A stretch of DNA of 27,530 bases from DATBFX01 sp036558305 (lineage in GTDB: Bacteria; Chloroflexota; Chloroflexia; Thermomicrobiales; UBA6265). The notes below the pieces were generated by a model. The model worked only from the letters and a program-made list of their open reading frames with translations, ran no database searches and was not told where the DNA came from. The stretch spans positions 1 through 27,530 of the forward strand of contig DATBFX010000633.1 of NCBI GenBank assembly GCA_036558305.1, in the 5' to 3' direction. Made by a program: the position numbers and the translations under genes. Within the stretch, counting starts at the first letter, position 1; each line of letters begins with the position of its first letter. Positions 1 to 7,950 of this stretch are shown one piece after another.

Positions 1-140
1 AACCGTCGATCGCCGGGTTCGAGGTCGGGGTCGTGGGAGCGTTTCTGGCCCAGGTAATCGACGCGACGGCATTCCGTGAACTGGGAGCGCCCGCCGTGAC
101 TGGGTCGTCGACGCGGTCGACCTCCTCGAAATCGAGCTAA
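1..140 (+). CDS. 3' end of major capsid gene (duplicate of the gene at 26246)
   Basis: This is the last 45 codons plus the TAA stop (138-140) of the major capsid protein, repeated because the circular sequence overlaps itself. It is not a separate gene. When the circle is closed, the capsid gene runs straight into the head-tail adaptor gene that starts at 150, with a 9-base gap. Confidence 0.93.
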   Translation, partial: PSIAGFEVGVVGAFLAQVIDATAFRELGAPAVTGSSTRSTSSKSS

Positions 141-141
141 C
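1..141. repeat. Terminal direct repeat, left copy
   Basis: Bases 1-141 are identical to 27390-27530. The sequence lies inside the capsid gene and has no feature of its own. This is what a circular contig opened at an arbitrary point looks like, so the molecule is probably circular or circularly permuted with a unique length of 27,389 bp. A length of 141 equals the largest default k-mer of a common metagenome assembler (MEGAHIT), which points to an assembly overlap rather than a biological terminal repeat. That last step is inference. Confidence 0.95.
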
Positions 142-149
142 CCGGGACG

Positions 150-479
150 ATGGCCTACGCAACGACAGACGAACTAGCCGCAGCGCTGCGGGTCCGGGCG
201 ACCCCGGAAAACTCGGCGGCGCTGCAAGCTTGTCTTGACGCTGCGGCGGTCGAAATCGACCATGACTGCGACCGCCCCGACGACGACCCGATTCCGACCG
301 GCGACCCGCTGGCCAATCGGGTGAACGTCCTACGGGCGGTCGAATGGTTCAAATCGCAAGACGCAGCGTTCGGCGTAATCGGGTTCGACCAAACGGGAGC
401 GCTGCAGGCTCCCCGTGACGGGTTCAACCGACACGCGTTCACCCTGACGCCGCTGAAACGGCAATGGGGAATCGCTTAG
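150..479 (+). CDS. Head-tail adaptor (HK97 gp6-like connector)
   Basis: The 109-residue protein has the form of phage head-tail connector adaptors. An N-terminal helix begins MAYATTDELAAALRV, a second helix contains LQACLDAAAVEIDHDCDR, and a third contains the NRVNVLRAVEWFKSQ segment. The family forms a ring under the portal and joins the head to the neck. Its place directly after the capsid gene is the normal position for this role. Its stop is at 477-479 and the next gene starts at 481, so the two are probably co-translated. The call rests on sequence pattern and synteny; no catalytic motif is expected. Confidence 0.82.
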   Translation: MAYATTDELAAALRVRATPENSAALQACLDAAAVEIDHDCDRPDDDPIPTGDPLANRVNVLRAVEWFKSQDAAFGVIGFDQTGALQAPRDGFNRHAFTLTPLKRQWGIA

Positions 480-480
480 G

Positions 481-891
481 GTGGCGGGAACGCTGGCGCT
501 AGACGAGGTTCGGGGGCGAGCTGCGGCCGCCCTCGAACCCGCCAGCGATTCGGACCCTACGGTCCTCGTCGACGTCGTCGACTCGCTTTCGCCGCCTGCG
601 CTAATGCTCCTGTGGGGCGACCCCTGGCTAGAACCGCAGTCGATCGGGGTTGGAATGAACGGGTCGGGGTTGTGGACCGCCCGTTTTGAAATCCTCGCGG
701 TCGCGTCGCGGGTCGAACCTGGGCCGGGAATCGCCATGCTCGAATCACTCGTCGCCTATGCGGTCGAGCGGTTGCGGGCGGACCCGTATCCCTGGCCGAT
801 AGCGACGCTCGACGCGCCGCGGCGTTACGACATTGCAAACGTCACCTATCTGGGCGCTCGAATCTTTTTCGACCTCCCAGTGACGGTCTAA
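481..891 (+). CDS. Neck/tail completion protein, probable tail terminator
   Basis: The gene encodes 136 residues from a GTG start placed one base after the adaptor stop. The sequence is a mixed alpha/beta domain with a hydrophobic strand near LMLLWGDPWL, the segment TARFEILAVASRVEPGPG and a helix LESLVAYAVERLRA. This is the general layout of small tail-terminator or tail-completion proteins, and it sits between the adaptor and the major tail protein where such a protein is expected. I see no motif that proves terminator rather than head-closure function. A separate head-tail stopper is not obvious, so this protein could fill that role instead. Confidence 0.6.
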   Translation: MAGTLALDEVRGRAAAALEPASDSDPTVLVDVVDSLSPPALMLLWGDPWLEPQSIGVGMNGSGLWTARFEILAVASRVEPGPGIAMLESLVAYAVERLRADPYPWPIATLDAPRRYDIANVTYLGARIFFDLPVTV

Positions 892-910
892 AGGAAAGGA
901 AGGGGAACCG

Positions 911-1402
911 ATGGCCGGAGAACCGCAACCGCTCATTCTGAACGACGCCAGCCTGAAAATTTCGACCGACGACACGATTACGAACTTGAAGGAACTCGCC
1001 TGCGTTACGAACCATATCGAGCTGTCGCCCGACGTCTCAACGACGACGCTGGACACTATGTGCGGGTCCAAGGATTACCCCGGGACCGTGAAATGGGCGC
1101 TCGTCGCAACGCTCTATCAGTCGTTCGATACCGACGCGACGGAGGACGTCCTTTCGGCGGCGGTCGCGTTCGGCGAACCAGTCGCGTTCGAGGTCGTCGG
1201 TTACAAGTCGCAGGCGATCGGACCGGATAACCCGGCATGGTCGGGTTTGGTCATCCCGCAGCCTTACGCGCCGATCAACGGCGACGCGGGCGACGCGTCC
1301 GAAGTCGAACTCGAATGGTCGCTCGACGGTCCGCCAGTGAAGCGGGAAACCGCGACGGCAGCAGCAGCAGCGGCAGCAGCCAAGGAAGCGGCGGGTAAGT
1401 AA
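911..1402 (+). CDS. Major tail protein (tail tube)
   Basis: The 163-residue protein is preceded by a very strong purine-rich ribosome site (AAAGGAAAGGAAGGGG, 893-907), which suits a highly expressed structural gene. It starts MAGEPQPLILNDASLKI and has beta-rich sequence typical of tail-tube monomers, including ITNLKELACVTNHIELSP and VKWALVATLYQSF. The C terminus is an unusual alanine-rich tail (residues about 147-163, containing eight consecutive Ala). The stop overlaps the next start by one base at 1402. The identification rests on length, composition and position before the chaperones and tape measure. Confidence 0.72.
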   Translation: MAGEPQPLILNDASLKISTDDTITNLKELACVTNHIELSPDVSTTTLDTMCGSKDYPGTVKWALVATLYQSFDTDATEDVLSAAVAFGEPVAFEVVGYKSQAIGPDNPAWSGLVIPQPYAPINGDAGDASEVELEWSLDGPPVKRETATAAAAAAAAKEAAGK

Positions 1403-1794
1403 TGCCGGACGGGGTCGAGGTCCGGGTCGAGGGGGTCGCGGAACTCGCCGAGGGAACCAGAATCCTCGCGGGTCGGATCGACAAGACGGCGACGAGCGAG
1501 TTCGGGAAGGTCGCCGACCGCACGGCCGGGCATATCCGCTCGTCGCTGCCCCACCGAACCGGACGACTTGCCGCCTCGGTCCTCAGTCGGAACCAGGGCG
1601 ACGGCGCGATCGTCGCCATGGGCGACGGGGTCGCTTACGCCCAGTACGTCGAGTTCGGCGGTCGCGGGTTCCCCCATTCCCCGACCGGAAATTTCCTGTA
1701 CCCGGCCGCGATGGATGCCGAACCGCTGCTAGTCGCAGCGGGCACCCAGGCGGCTGAACGAGCGATTGAAGGGATGCAATGGCCATCGCCCTAG
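1402..1794 (+). CDS. HK97 gp10-like tail protein
   Basis: The 130-residue protein matches the pattern of the HK97-gp10-like minor tail/neck family: VADRTAGHIRSSLPHRTGRLAASV in the N-terminal half and YAQYVEFGGRGFPHSPTGNF towards the end. The 'TGRLAASV' and 'YVEFGG' segments are hallmarks of the family. It usually lies before the major tail protein, but here it follows it. The ATG overlaps the preceding TAA (TAATG), so translation is probably coupled. Its 3' end overlaps the chaperone start at 1779 by 16 bases. Confidence 0.75.
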   Translation: MPDGVEVRVEGVAELAEGTRILAGRIDKTATSEFGKVADRTAGHIRSSLPHRTGRLAASVLSRNQGDGAIVAMGDGVAYAQYVEFGGRGFPHSPTGNFLYPAAMDAEPLLVAAGTQAAERAIEGMQWPSP

Positions 1795-2099
1795 AAACCC
1801 CGACAGAGGTAACGCTTTATCAGGAGGACGTCGCAGCGCCACGGTTCACGCCCCGCGAGCTGCAGGAGGTCAAGGCGATCCTTGGCCGATCGTTCACGCA
1901 GGTAATCAGTGACGAGGACACCGACGACAAGTTCGCCGTCCTCGCTTGGCTGAAACTGCGCCGGGCGGGTCATCCGATCGCCTGGGAAGAAATGCTCGAC
2001 GTCGTTATCGAGGTCCGGGCGACCGACGCTGCGCCGCTGGACCCTATGAACGGGTCGCCGCCGACAACCTCGCCGCATTCTGCCGCTACTGGCGAATGA
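1779..2099 (+). CDS. Tail assembly chaperone, upstream frame (gpG-like)
   Basis: The 106-residue product sits directly before the tape measure, the standard position for the gpG/gpGT chaperone pair that coats the tape measure during tail assembly. It has an acidic helical core with QEVKAILGRSF and DDKFAVLAWLKLRRAG. A ribosome site GAAGGG lies about 6 bases before the ATG. The last part of this frame (PMNGSPPTTSPHSAATGE) is low complexity and looks unlike the rest, whereas the -1 frame there encodes a well-formed helical domain. I therefore expect a fraction of ribosomes to shift to -1 near 2043-2045. Confidence 0.75.
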   Translation: MAIALETPTEVTLYQEDVAAPRFTPRELQEVKAILGRSFTQVISDEDTDDKFAVLAWLKLRRAGHPIAWEEMLDVVIEVRATDAAPLDPMNGSPPTTSPHSAATGE

Positions 2100-2218
2100 C
2101 GCCGCGCGACGTCGACGAGTTGACGCCCGCCGAGTATCAGGCGTTTTGGCGCTTCGCGGAAAACGACGTCAAGGCGCAGGCCCGGGCGATTCGTAAGGCG
2201 CAGCAGAGGAAGCGGTAA
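2042..2218 (+). CDS. Tail assembly chaperone, -1 frame extension (gpT-like)
   Basis: In the -1 frame relative to the gene starting at 1779, the sequence encodes YERVAADNLAAFCRYWRM followed by TPRDVDELTPAEYQAFWRF and a basic end. This helical block resembles the second half of actinophage tail chaperones. A possible shift point is the Pro codon CCT at 2043-2045, which can re-pair one base back as CCC at 2042-2044, joining ...APLDP to YERVAAD. It is a one-tRNA slip, not a classic heptamer. An alternative is independent initiation at ATG 2096, which overlaps the stop of the first frame (ATGA) but would lose the FCRYW segment. The stop is 2 bases before the tape measure start. Confidence 0.6.
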   Translation, partial: PYERVAADNLAAFCRYWRMTPRDVDELTPAEYQAFWRFAENDVKAQARAIRKAQQRKR

Positions 2219-2220
2219 CG

Positions 2221-4719
2221 ATGGCCGGTTCCCCCGTTATCAATGTCGTATTCAAGGCGGTTACCGACGACCTGAAAAAAGGGTTCAAGGACGCCAGCGA
2301 TAGCGGTAAGTCGTTCGGCCAGAACCTAAAGGGCGTCGGCAAAGCGGCGGTCGTCGCGGGTGGCGCTGGCGGGTTGGCGCTGCTCGCGGTCGGGCTGAAA
2401 ACGGGGATCGACGAAATGAGCCAAGCGGCCAAGGTCGGCGCTCAGACGGAAGCGGTCCTCAAGTCGACCGGCGGCGCTGCGGGGGTATCGGCGAAACAGA
2501 TCGAGGGGATGGCCACGGCGCTAATGAACAAGTCGGGGATGGATGACGAGGCGATTCAGTCGGGCGAAAACCTCCTGCTCACGTTTACCAAGGTCCAGAA
2601 CGTGGCGGGGAAGGGGAACGACATTTTCAACCAGGCGACCCGGACCATGCTCGATATGTCGGTCGCGCTAGGTCAGGACACGAAAACGTCAGCGATCCAG
2701 CTAGGTAAGGCGCTGAACGATCCCGTCAAGGGGATTACCGCGCTGCAGCGGGTCGGGGTGTCGTTCACGGCGGCGCAGAAGGAACAGATAGCGACCCTGG
2801 TCAAACATGGCGACACTCTCAAGGCGCAGAAAATCATTCTGGCCGAACTGAATCGCGAGTTCGGCGGATCGGCCGAAGCGGTCGGGAACACCCTTCCGGG
2901 TCAGGTGAACAAGCTAAAGGAATCGTTCAGCAACCTGGCTGGGGAAATGGTTAGCCAGCTAGCCCCCGCGTTCATTGCGATTACCAAGTTCCTGACTGAA
3001 CACCCGGCAGCGTTCAAGGCGCTGGTTATCGCGGTGTTCGCCCTGGCAGCGGCGTTCGTCGTCCTGAACGCTGCGCTCGCGGTATCGGCGGCGTTGTCGG
3101 CGGGCCTGCTCGCTCCCATTGCCATCGTTATCGGGATCATCGCCGCCCTGGGTGTCGGTCTTTACCTGCTCGTTCGGAACTGGTCGACCGTCAAGGCGGC
3201 GCTTATCACGGGTTGGAACGCGGTTCGAGCTGCGGTCGTCGCTGCGGTAAACGGGATCAAGTCGGCGGTTACGGCCGTATTCAATTGGATTCGGTCGAAC
3301 TGGCCGCTCCTCGTCGCCATCATTGCCGGGCCGCTGGGGATCGCGCTGGCGCTCGTTATTCGTAACTGGGCGGCTATCAAGTCGGCGACGGTCGCTGCGT
3401 GGAACGCGGTAAAGGGAGCGATTACCGCCGTCCTGGGCGCGATCCGTGGCGCTATTTCGTCCGGGTTCGCAGCCATCGTCGGGGTCGTCCGTCGCGCCAT
3501 GACGTCGCTCGTCGGCGCGATCCGCGCTGGGGTTGGCGCTGCGGGCGCTGCCGCTCGCGCGATCGTCGCTGCCGTAAAGGGCGCGTTCAGCGGTGCCGCC
3601 GGTTGGCTGGTTTCGGCTGGCCGCGACCTCGTTTTGGGGTTCGTCCATGGAATCGAATCCATGGTCGGCGCTGCAGCGTCGGCGGCGTCGAAAGTCGCTC
3701 ACGGCGCGATGAACGCTGCGAAAGGAATCCTCGGGATCGGGTCGCCGTCGAAAGTCTTTTACTCGTTCGGGCAGGACACGGTTCAGGGGTTCGCCAACGG
3801 GATAAACGCGTCGATCCCCAAGGCGCAGCAGGCGGCAGCGAATATGGCGGTCGCTGCAATCCGCGCGGCCCGAGGTCCCCTGTCGACCGCTGCGACGCAA
3901 CTCGGCGGTTATCTGCAGCAGGCGTTCGGCGCGTCGCAGCAGGCGGCTAAGACCCCCGCCGAAATCGAACTGGCGAACATGGAAGCTGCCCGGGCTGAGG
4001 CGCAGCGCCAGCAGGCGCTAGCAGCCGCCCAGTCGCAAATGGCGGCAGCGTCGACCGACGATGAACGACTGGCGGCGCAGCAGGCCTACGACCAAGCGAC
4101 CTATGACATTCGAGCTGCAGCGCTGCAGAAACAAGCCGAACAGGAACGCGCGGCGCTGCAGGGTACCCAGTACGTCCAGCAGCAGGCGTTCGATAAAGCG
4201 CTAACCAGTCTGCAGAACTACCTAGCGTCGAGTCATGCGACCGCCCAGGGCGCTCGAACGCGGATCAACAAGCTAATGAAGGATTTCGGGATCGACCTCG
4301 GAACCGCCGGGACCCTGCTCGGATCGAGTTTCGCGTCGGGCCTGGAAAAGTCGATCGGACAGGTAACCGCCGCCGCTACCAAACTGGTCGCGGCGCTGAA
4401 AAAGGCGATCAAGTCGGGCCTAAAAATCAGTTCTCCGTCGCGGGTCATGCGCGACGAGGTCGGGAAACAGGTTGTCGCTGGCATCGCCCAGGGAATCACG
4501 CAGAACTCGGGCCTCGTCGACCGGGCGCTCGCGTCGGCGATCCCGGGCATTGGCGACGGGGGCGCAGCGACGCTCCTGCAGCCGATCGTCGACGACCGGA
4601 ACGTCGAGGTCCGAGTTTTCCTCGGGAATCAGGAGCTGCGGGGCATGGTCCGAACCGAAATCGTCCAGTCGAACCTCGGGGTCGCCCGAACGCTGCTCGC
4701 GGGATCGGTCGCGCGATGA
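2221..4719 (+). CDS. Tape measure protein
   Basis: At 832 residues this is the longest gene, and it sits right after the chaperones. The N-terminal part is polar and helical. A strongly hydrophobic segment (about residues 258-385) contains several possible membrane helices. Alternating NWxAVKxA and 'AxxxIxxA' repeats follow. Two copies of the tape-measure SPSKVF-type motif occur (GIGSPSKVFYSFGQDTVQGF near residue 510 and ISSPSRVMRDEV near 735). A Gln/Ala-rich coiled-coil region lies at about 585-665. These proteins set tail length and are ejected with the DNA. By the usual 1.5 angstrom per residue rule the tail would be about 125 nm. No peptidase motif was seen. The TGA overlaps the next ATG. 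Confidence 0.93.
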   Translation: MAGSPVINVVFKAVTDDLKKGFKDASDSGKSFGQNLKGVGKAAVVAGGAGGLALLAVGLKTGIDEMSQAAKVGAQTEAVLKSTGGAAGVSAKQIEGMATALMNKSGMDDEAIQSGENLLLTFTKVQNVAGKGNDIFNQATRTMLDMSVALGQDTKTSAIQLGKALNDPVKGITALQRVGVSFTAAQKEQIATLVKHGDTLKAQKIILAELNREFGGSAEAVGNTLPGQVNKLKESFSNLAGEMVSQLAPAFIAITKFLTEHPAAFKALVIAVFALAAAFVVLNAALAVSAALSAGLLAPIAIVIGIIAALGVGLYLLVRNWSTVKAALITGWNAVRAAVVAAVNGIKSAVTAVFNWIRSNWPLLVAIIAGPLGIALALVIRNWAAIKSATVAAWNAVKGAITAVLGAIRGAISSGFAAIVGVVRRAMTSLVGAIRAGVGAAGAAARAIVAAVKGAFSGAAGWLVSAGRDLVLGFVHGIESMVGAAASAASKVAHGAMNAAKGILGIGSPSKVFYSFGQDTVQGFANGINASIPKAQQAAANMAVAAIRAARGPLSTAATQLGGYLQQAFGASQQAAKTPAEIELANMEAARAEAQRQQALAAAQSQMAAASTDDERLAAQQAYDQATYDIRAAALQKQAEQERAALQGTQYVQQQAFDKALTSLQNYLASSHATAQGARTRINKLMKDFGIDLGTAGTLLGSSFASGLEKSIGQVTAAATKLVAALKKAIKSGLKISSPSRVMRDEVGKQVVAGIAQGITQNSGLVDRALASAIPGIGDGGAATLLQPIVDDRNVEVRVFLGNQELRGMVRTEIVQSNLGVARTLLAGSVAR

Positions 4720-5573
4720 GCGTAAACCCGACGATCGCGAAACCGACTCTGACGCTGGCGCTCGACCCGCCGCTCGACACGGTCGTCGCGACGGTCCTGG
4801 TTCCGTCTGGGACGACGTCGCTATTCCTGTCGCGGGTCGGTCCGTCGGGAACGCAGGCGTACGTTCGGGGTGCTAGCCCGGCGACGTTTTCTAGTAACCC
4901 GATGATCCTGCGCGATTATGAAGCGCCGCTCGGGGTGCCGCTCACCTATACGGCGATCGTTGCCGACGCGTCGGGGGCGCAGTCGCCACCCGATACCAAG
5001 GTGATAACGATTCCGGCGCTGGGGTGTTCGGATACCTGGGTCGTCGACATTGCGGTTCCGTCGAACTCGCAGCGGGTGACGTACGAACGCCTCGACGAAC
5101 TCGACTATGAAGCGACGACGGGCGTTCACTACGTCTTGAACCGGCGAACGCCGATCGTTACGTCCGACATTGCCCGGGCACCGAAACTCGACGTATCGCT
5201 CCTAACCGATACCGACGACCAACGCGAGCGGGCACGGGCGGCGCTGGGGAACGGGGTTCCGATCCTGCTACGGACGCCACCCGAAAACGGCATCGGGAAC
5301 CTGTACGTCACGGCGTTGGAATGGCGCGAGCAGCGGGTCGTAAATCTCGCGACGAACCAGGCGCGTCGGTTCCTGATTTCCGCCGTTCAGGTCGACCGGC
5401 CCGACCCGGGGTTGTTTATCCCGATGGCGCTGGCGTCCTACCTGGGGATTCGCAACGGGTACGCGTCCTATGCAGCGCTGAAAGCGGCGCGGGGAACGTA
5501 TGAGGCGGTCGTTCACGATACGACGGTCGCGGGCGCTTACGACGTCGTTCCCTGGCCCCCCGACGACGTATGA
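4716..5573 (+). CDS. Distal tail (Dit-like) minor tail protein
   Basis: The 285-residue protein follows the tape measure with an ATGA overlap. The N-terminal half has two Ig/FN3-like beta stretches (TLALDPPLDTVVATVLVPSG and LTYTAIVADASGAQSP). The second half has the feel of a tail-tip hub: RRTPIVTSDIARAPKLDVSL, then ILLRTPPENGIGNLYVTALEW and RRFLISAVQVDRPDP. That pattern (a domain controlling scale/unit of strands followed by an 'EW' and 'V.Q.DRP' strand) is common in distal tail proteins of actinophages. The next gene overlaps by 4 bases, so these tail-tip proteins are coupled. The exact name is inferred from order. Confidence 0.7.
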   Translation: MSVNPTIAKPTLTLALDPPLDTVVATVLVPSGTTSLFLSRVGPSGTQAYVRGASPATFSSNPMILRDYEAPLGVPLTYTAIVADASGAQSPPDTKVITIPALGCSDTWVVDIAVPSNSQRVTYERLDELDYEATTGVHYVLNRRTPIVTSDIARAPKLDVSLLTDTDDQRERARAALGNGVPILLRTPPENGIGNLYVTALEWREQRVVNLATNQARRFLISAVQVDRPDPGLFIPMALASYLGIRNGYASYAALKAARGTYEAVVHDTTVAGAYDVVPWPPDDV

Positions 5574-7207
5574 GGCCGGTTAGCCAGCGGTTCCTCGCGG
5601 CGCTGCGCCAGTCGCATTCGATCGTCGCGACGGTCGACCTCTACTTTCCGGGTACGGGTTGGCTGAACGTTCCCGTCATCGGCGGCGAACTGACTTTCGA
5701 CCGAACGGCGGTCATCCGCCGCAACGGGTCGGTACAGGTCCCCTGGTCGCTGCAGGCGGGCGTCGACCTCGGGGTGAACCTGCGAGCGCTCCCCCTCGGC
5801 GGGTACGCGTCTATCAGTCGCGGTGTTCGCTTCCCTGACGGGACGAGCGAATACGCCCGCCTCGGGGTCTATCGGGTCGAGTCGGTTACGTGGCTTACGG
5901 TCGAGGACCAAGCGACGATCGAACTCGCCGACCGGATGGCGCAGGTTCGGGACGAACCGTTTACCGCTCCCTTTGCGGTCGCTGGGAAGCGGGTCGCGGC
6001 GGCGGCAGCCGAGGTCGTATCAGGGGTGTTCGGCGGCGGGATCGCGTACCACACAATTTACGACCCGCCGATTTTCATTACCGATACGTTCTACTCGGGG
6101 AACCGCGATGACGCCCTGACGAAACTCGCGCAGTCGATCGGGGGCGAGGCGTATTTCGACGCCGACGGGAACTATGTTTTCGACGGCGCTCCCGGGACGA
6201 TTTCGATAACGCGGAATGGGACGCTAACCGACGACTCGCCGCGGGTCACGGGGTTGTCGCAAACGAGCGACCTCGTTTCGGGGATGACGGTTTACGGGGT
6301 CGGCCTGCCGCCGGGTCGTCGCATCCTGACGATCGACTCGGCCTCGCAAATCACCCTGAACGGTCCTGTCAATACGCGCGGCCAGAAAAACGCTCGCGGG
6401 GTCGCAGGGTCGCCGGTCCTGACGAAAATCAGTGACACGACCGACCTAACCCCGGGCATGGTCGTAACGGGTCCCGGGGCGCAGGCCGGGACGACGCTGC
6501 GTAGCGTCGACGGTCCCGACCAAATCACCCTGTCGAAACCCGTTACCGCGACCTCGGTCGACTATGAATTCCTCTACGTCTTTACCGTGCCGAACCCCGT
6601 CCAGCTCGTTTTCACGGGGGCGTCGGGGAACCTGACCGCTCCCGTCTGGCTGATCGACACGGGCGACCGAGGGGTCATGCTGAACGCTGAGGAGGCGCTA
6701 GACCGGACGGGTATCTATAACGGCGTCCTCGTCGAGGGTCAGGCCGACGCGAGCGACGTTCCCGTGTCGGCGCTCGTCGTCGACAACAACCCGTCATCCC
6801 TGACCTACTGGGGCGGTCCGTTCGGGCGGGTCGTCAGGATCGAGCAGTCGTCGGCGGTTCAGACTGCGACCCAGGCGCAGCAGGCGGCGCAAGCGCTCCT
6901 CTCAACCAAGCTAGGCCTGACGCGATCGCTCGTCCTGACCGCTGCGCCGAACCCGGCGCTCGAACCCGGCGACACAATCCGCGTTCGGTTCGTCGACGGT
7001 CGCGACGAGCTGCATACGGTCGACGCGATCCGGCTCGACCTCGGACCCGAGGGGGCGCAGGAGCTAACGACGCGGTCGGTATTCACCCCCGCGTCGAGCG
7101 AGCGTCAAGTTCCGATGCCGCGACGACCGTTCGGGGTCTATTACGGGCGGTCGGCATGGCTGGAAGCGCGTAAGGGTCGGCGACGCCGGGAGGCGCTTAC
7201 CCGATGA
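5570..7207 (+). CDS. Tail-tip protein, DUF5047 type (Tal/gp27-like hub)
   Basis: The 545-residue protein begins MRPVSQRFLAALRQSHSIVA, the typical start of DUF5047 minor tail proteins. The N-terminal part (to about residue 200) reads like a gp27/Tal-like hub (ELTFDRTAVIRRNGSVQVPW; YARLGVYRVESVTW). It is interrupted by two successive beta modules of the form 'L..TSDL.SGM.V.G.G...G..I.....ITL' at about residues 224-265 and 283-325. The hub-like sequence then resumes (LEPGDTIRVRFVDGRDELHTVDAI). The protein probably contacts the host envelope at the tail tip. It overlaps both neighbours by ATGA. Confidence 0.78.
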   Translation: MRPVSQRFLAALRQSHSIVATVDLYFPGTGWLNVPVIGGELTFDRTAVIRRNGSVQVPWSLQAGVDLGVNLRALPLGGYASISRGVRFPDGTSEYARLGVYRVESVTWLTVEDQATIELADRMAQVRDEPFTAPFAVAGKRVAAAAAEVVSGVFGGGIAYHTIYDPPIFITDTFYSGNRDDALTKLAQSIGGEAYFDADGNYVFDGAPGTISITRNGTLTDDSPRVTGLSQTSDLVSGMTVYGVGLPPGRRILTIDSASQITLNGPVNTRGQKNARGVAGSPVLTKISDTTDLTPGMVVTGPGAQAGTTLRSVDGPDQITLSKPVTATSVDYEFLYVFTVPNPVQLVFTGASGNLTAPVWLIDTGDRGVMLNAEEALDRTGIYNGVLVEGQADASDVPVSALVVDNNPSSLTYWGGPFGRVVRIEQSSAVQTATQAQQAAQALLSTKLGLTRSLVLTAAPNPALEPGDTIRVRFVDGRDELHTVDAIRLDLGPEGAQELTTRSVFTPASSERQVPMPRRPFGVYYGRSAWLEARKGRRRREALTR

Positions 7208-7950
7208 GTAGCGCCCTCGACGTCATCCAGAATTCTGAGGCTCCGACCCCGCCGCCGACTAGGTCGCTGGCGAACGTTCTACGTGCGGCGTTCGACAAGG
7301 GAACCCCGCTGCGGCTGATCGTCGCCAAGGCGCTCCCCGACTCCGGCCAGAATGCGAACGCTTACCTGAACGTCGAAATCGAGGGGGTCGCCCTGACGGT
7401 CCCCAAGGTGGCGAACGCGGGCCTCGGGGGAGCGGCGGGCAACTATCCGGTTTACGTCGTCGTTGCGGACGATTTCGTCCTGGCGGTTGGAACCGTGACC
7501 AAGACGTCATCGGCTGCCGGTCCTCTGTCGGGGTCGTCGTTGTCGATTTCGGGAACCGCGTCGATCGGCGGCGACCTGACCATGGGCGCGAGCGCCGACA
7601 TTCGCTGCCGCGACCTGTTTTGCCGGGGCGCTGCGCTCACGGGCAGCCTGTCGGTTTCCGGGTCGATCGGGGGCGCGTCGCTCGACGTCGGGAGCGGCGG
7701 AATCGCCGGCGGCGTCCTGACCGCCCGAACCGGAATCTCGTCGAGCGGGGATATCAATGGCGGCGGCTGGATTCAGTCGCCGCAGATTCGGACCAATAGC
7801 GATTCGATCCGTGCCCAGGCGAACGCGCTGGGGTTTTTCGGTCGCTCCCCCATCGGTCGGCCGGTCGTTTCCGACACGGGGAACGCCCTCGATATCGCCC
7901 GTTCGGTTTCGCAGCAACTCGAAAACCTTGGGCTGATCGACTTCCAATGA
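7204..7950 (+). CDS. Minor tail protein with beta-structured repeat region
   Basis: The 248-residue protein starts with a helical segment (LANVLRAAFDKGTPLRLIVAKAL) and an OB-like stretch ending VYVVVADDFVLAVGTV. It then becomes a Gly/Ser-rich region (about residues 105-185) of short strands separated by G and S (SGSSLSISGTASIGGD; SLSVSGSIGGASLDVG), which suggests a trimeric fibre or beta-helix. The C terminus carries DTGNALDIARSVSQQLENLGLI, a helix often found at the end of actinophage minor tail proteins. It shares ATGA junctions with both flanking genes. Confidence 0.72.
   Translation: MSSALDVIQNSEAPTPPPTRSLANVLRAAFDKGTPLRLIVAKALPDSGQNANAYLNVEIEGVALTVPKVANAGLGGAAGNYPVYVVVADDFVLAVGTVTKTSSAAGPLSGSSLSISGTASIGGDLTMGASADIRCRDLFCRGAALTGSLSVSGSIGGASLDVGSGGIAGGVLTARTGISSSGDINGGGWIQSPQIRTNSDSIRAQANALGFFGRSPIGRPVVSDTGNALDIARSVSQQLENLGLIDFQ

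Noticed and set aside
2959..3900. 313-residue open frame on the minus strand across the tape measure gene
   Set aside because: Low-complexity Arg/Asp-rich translation typical of the complement of GC-rich coding DNA; no start signal or domain, while the plus strand is a clear tape measure.
3399..3950. 183-residue alternative plus frame inside the tape measure
   Set aside because: Arg-rich shadow frame with no initiation signal, in a region well explained by the tape measure reading.
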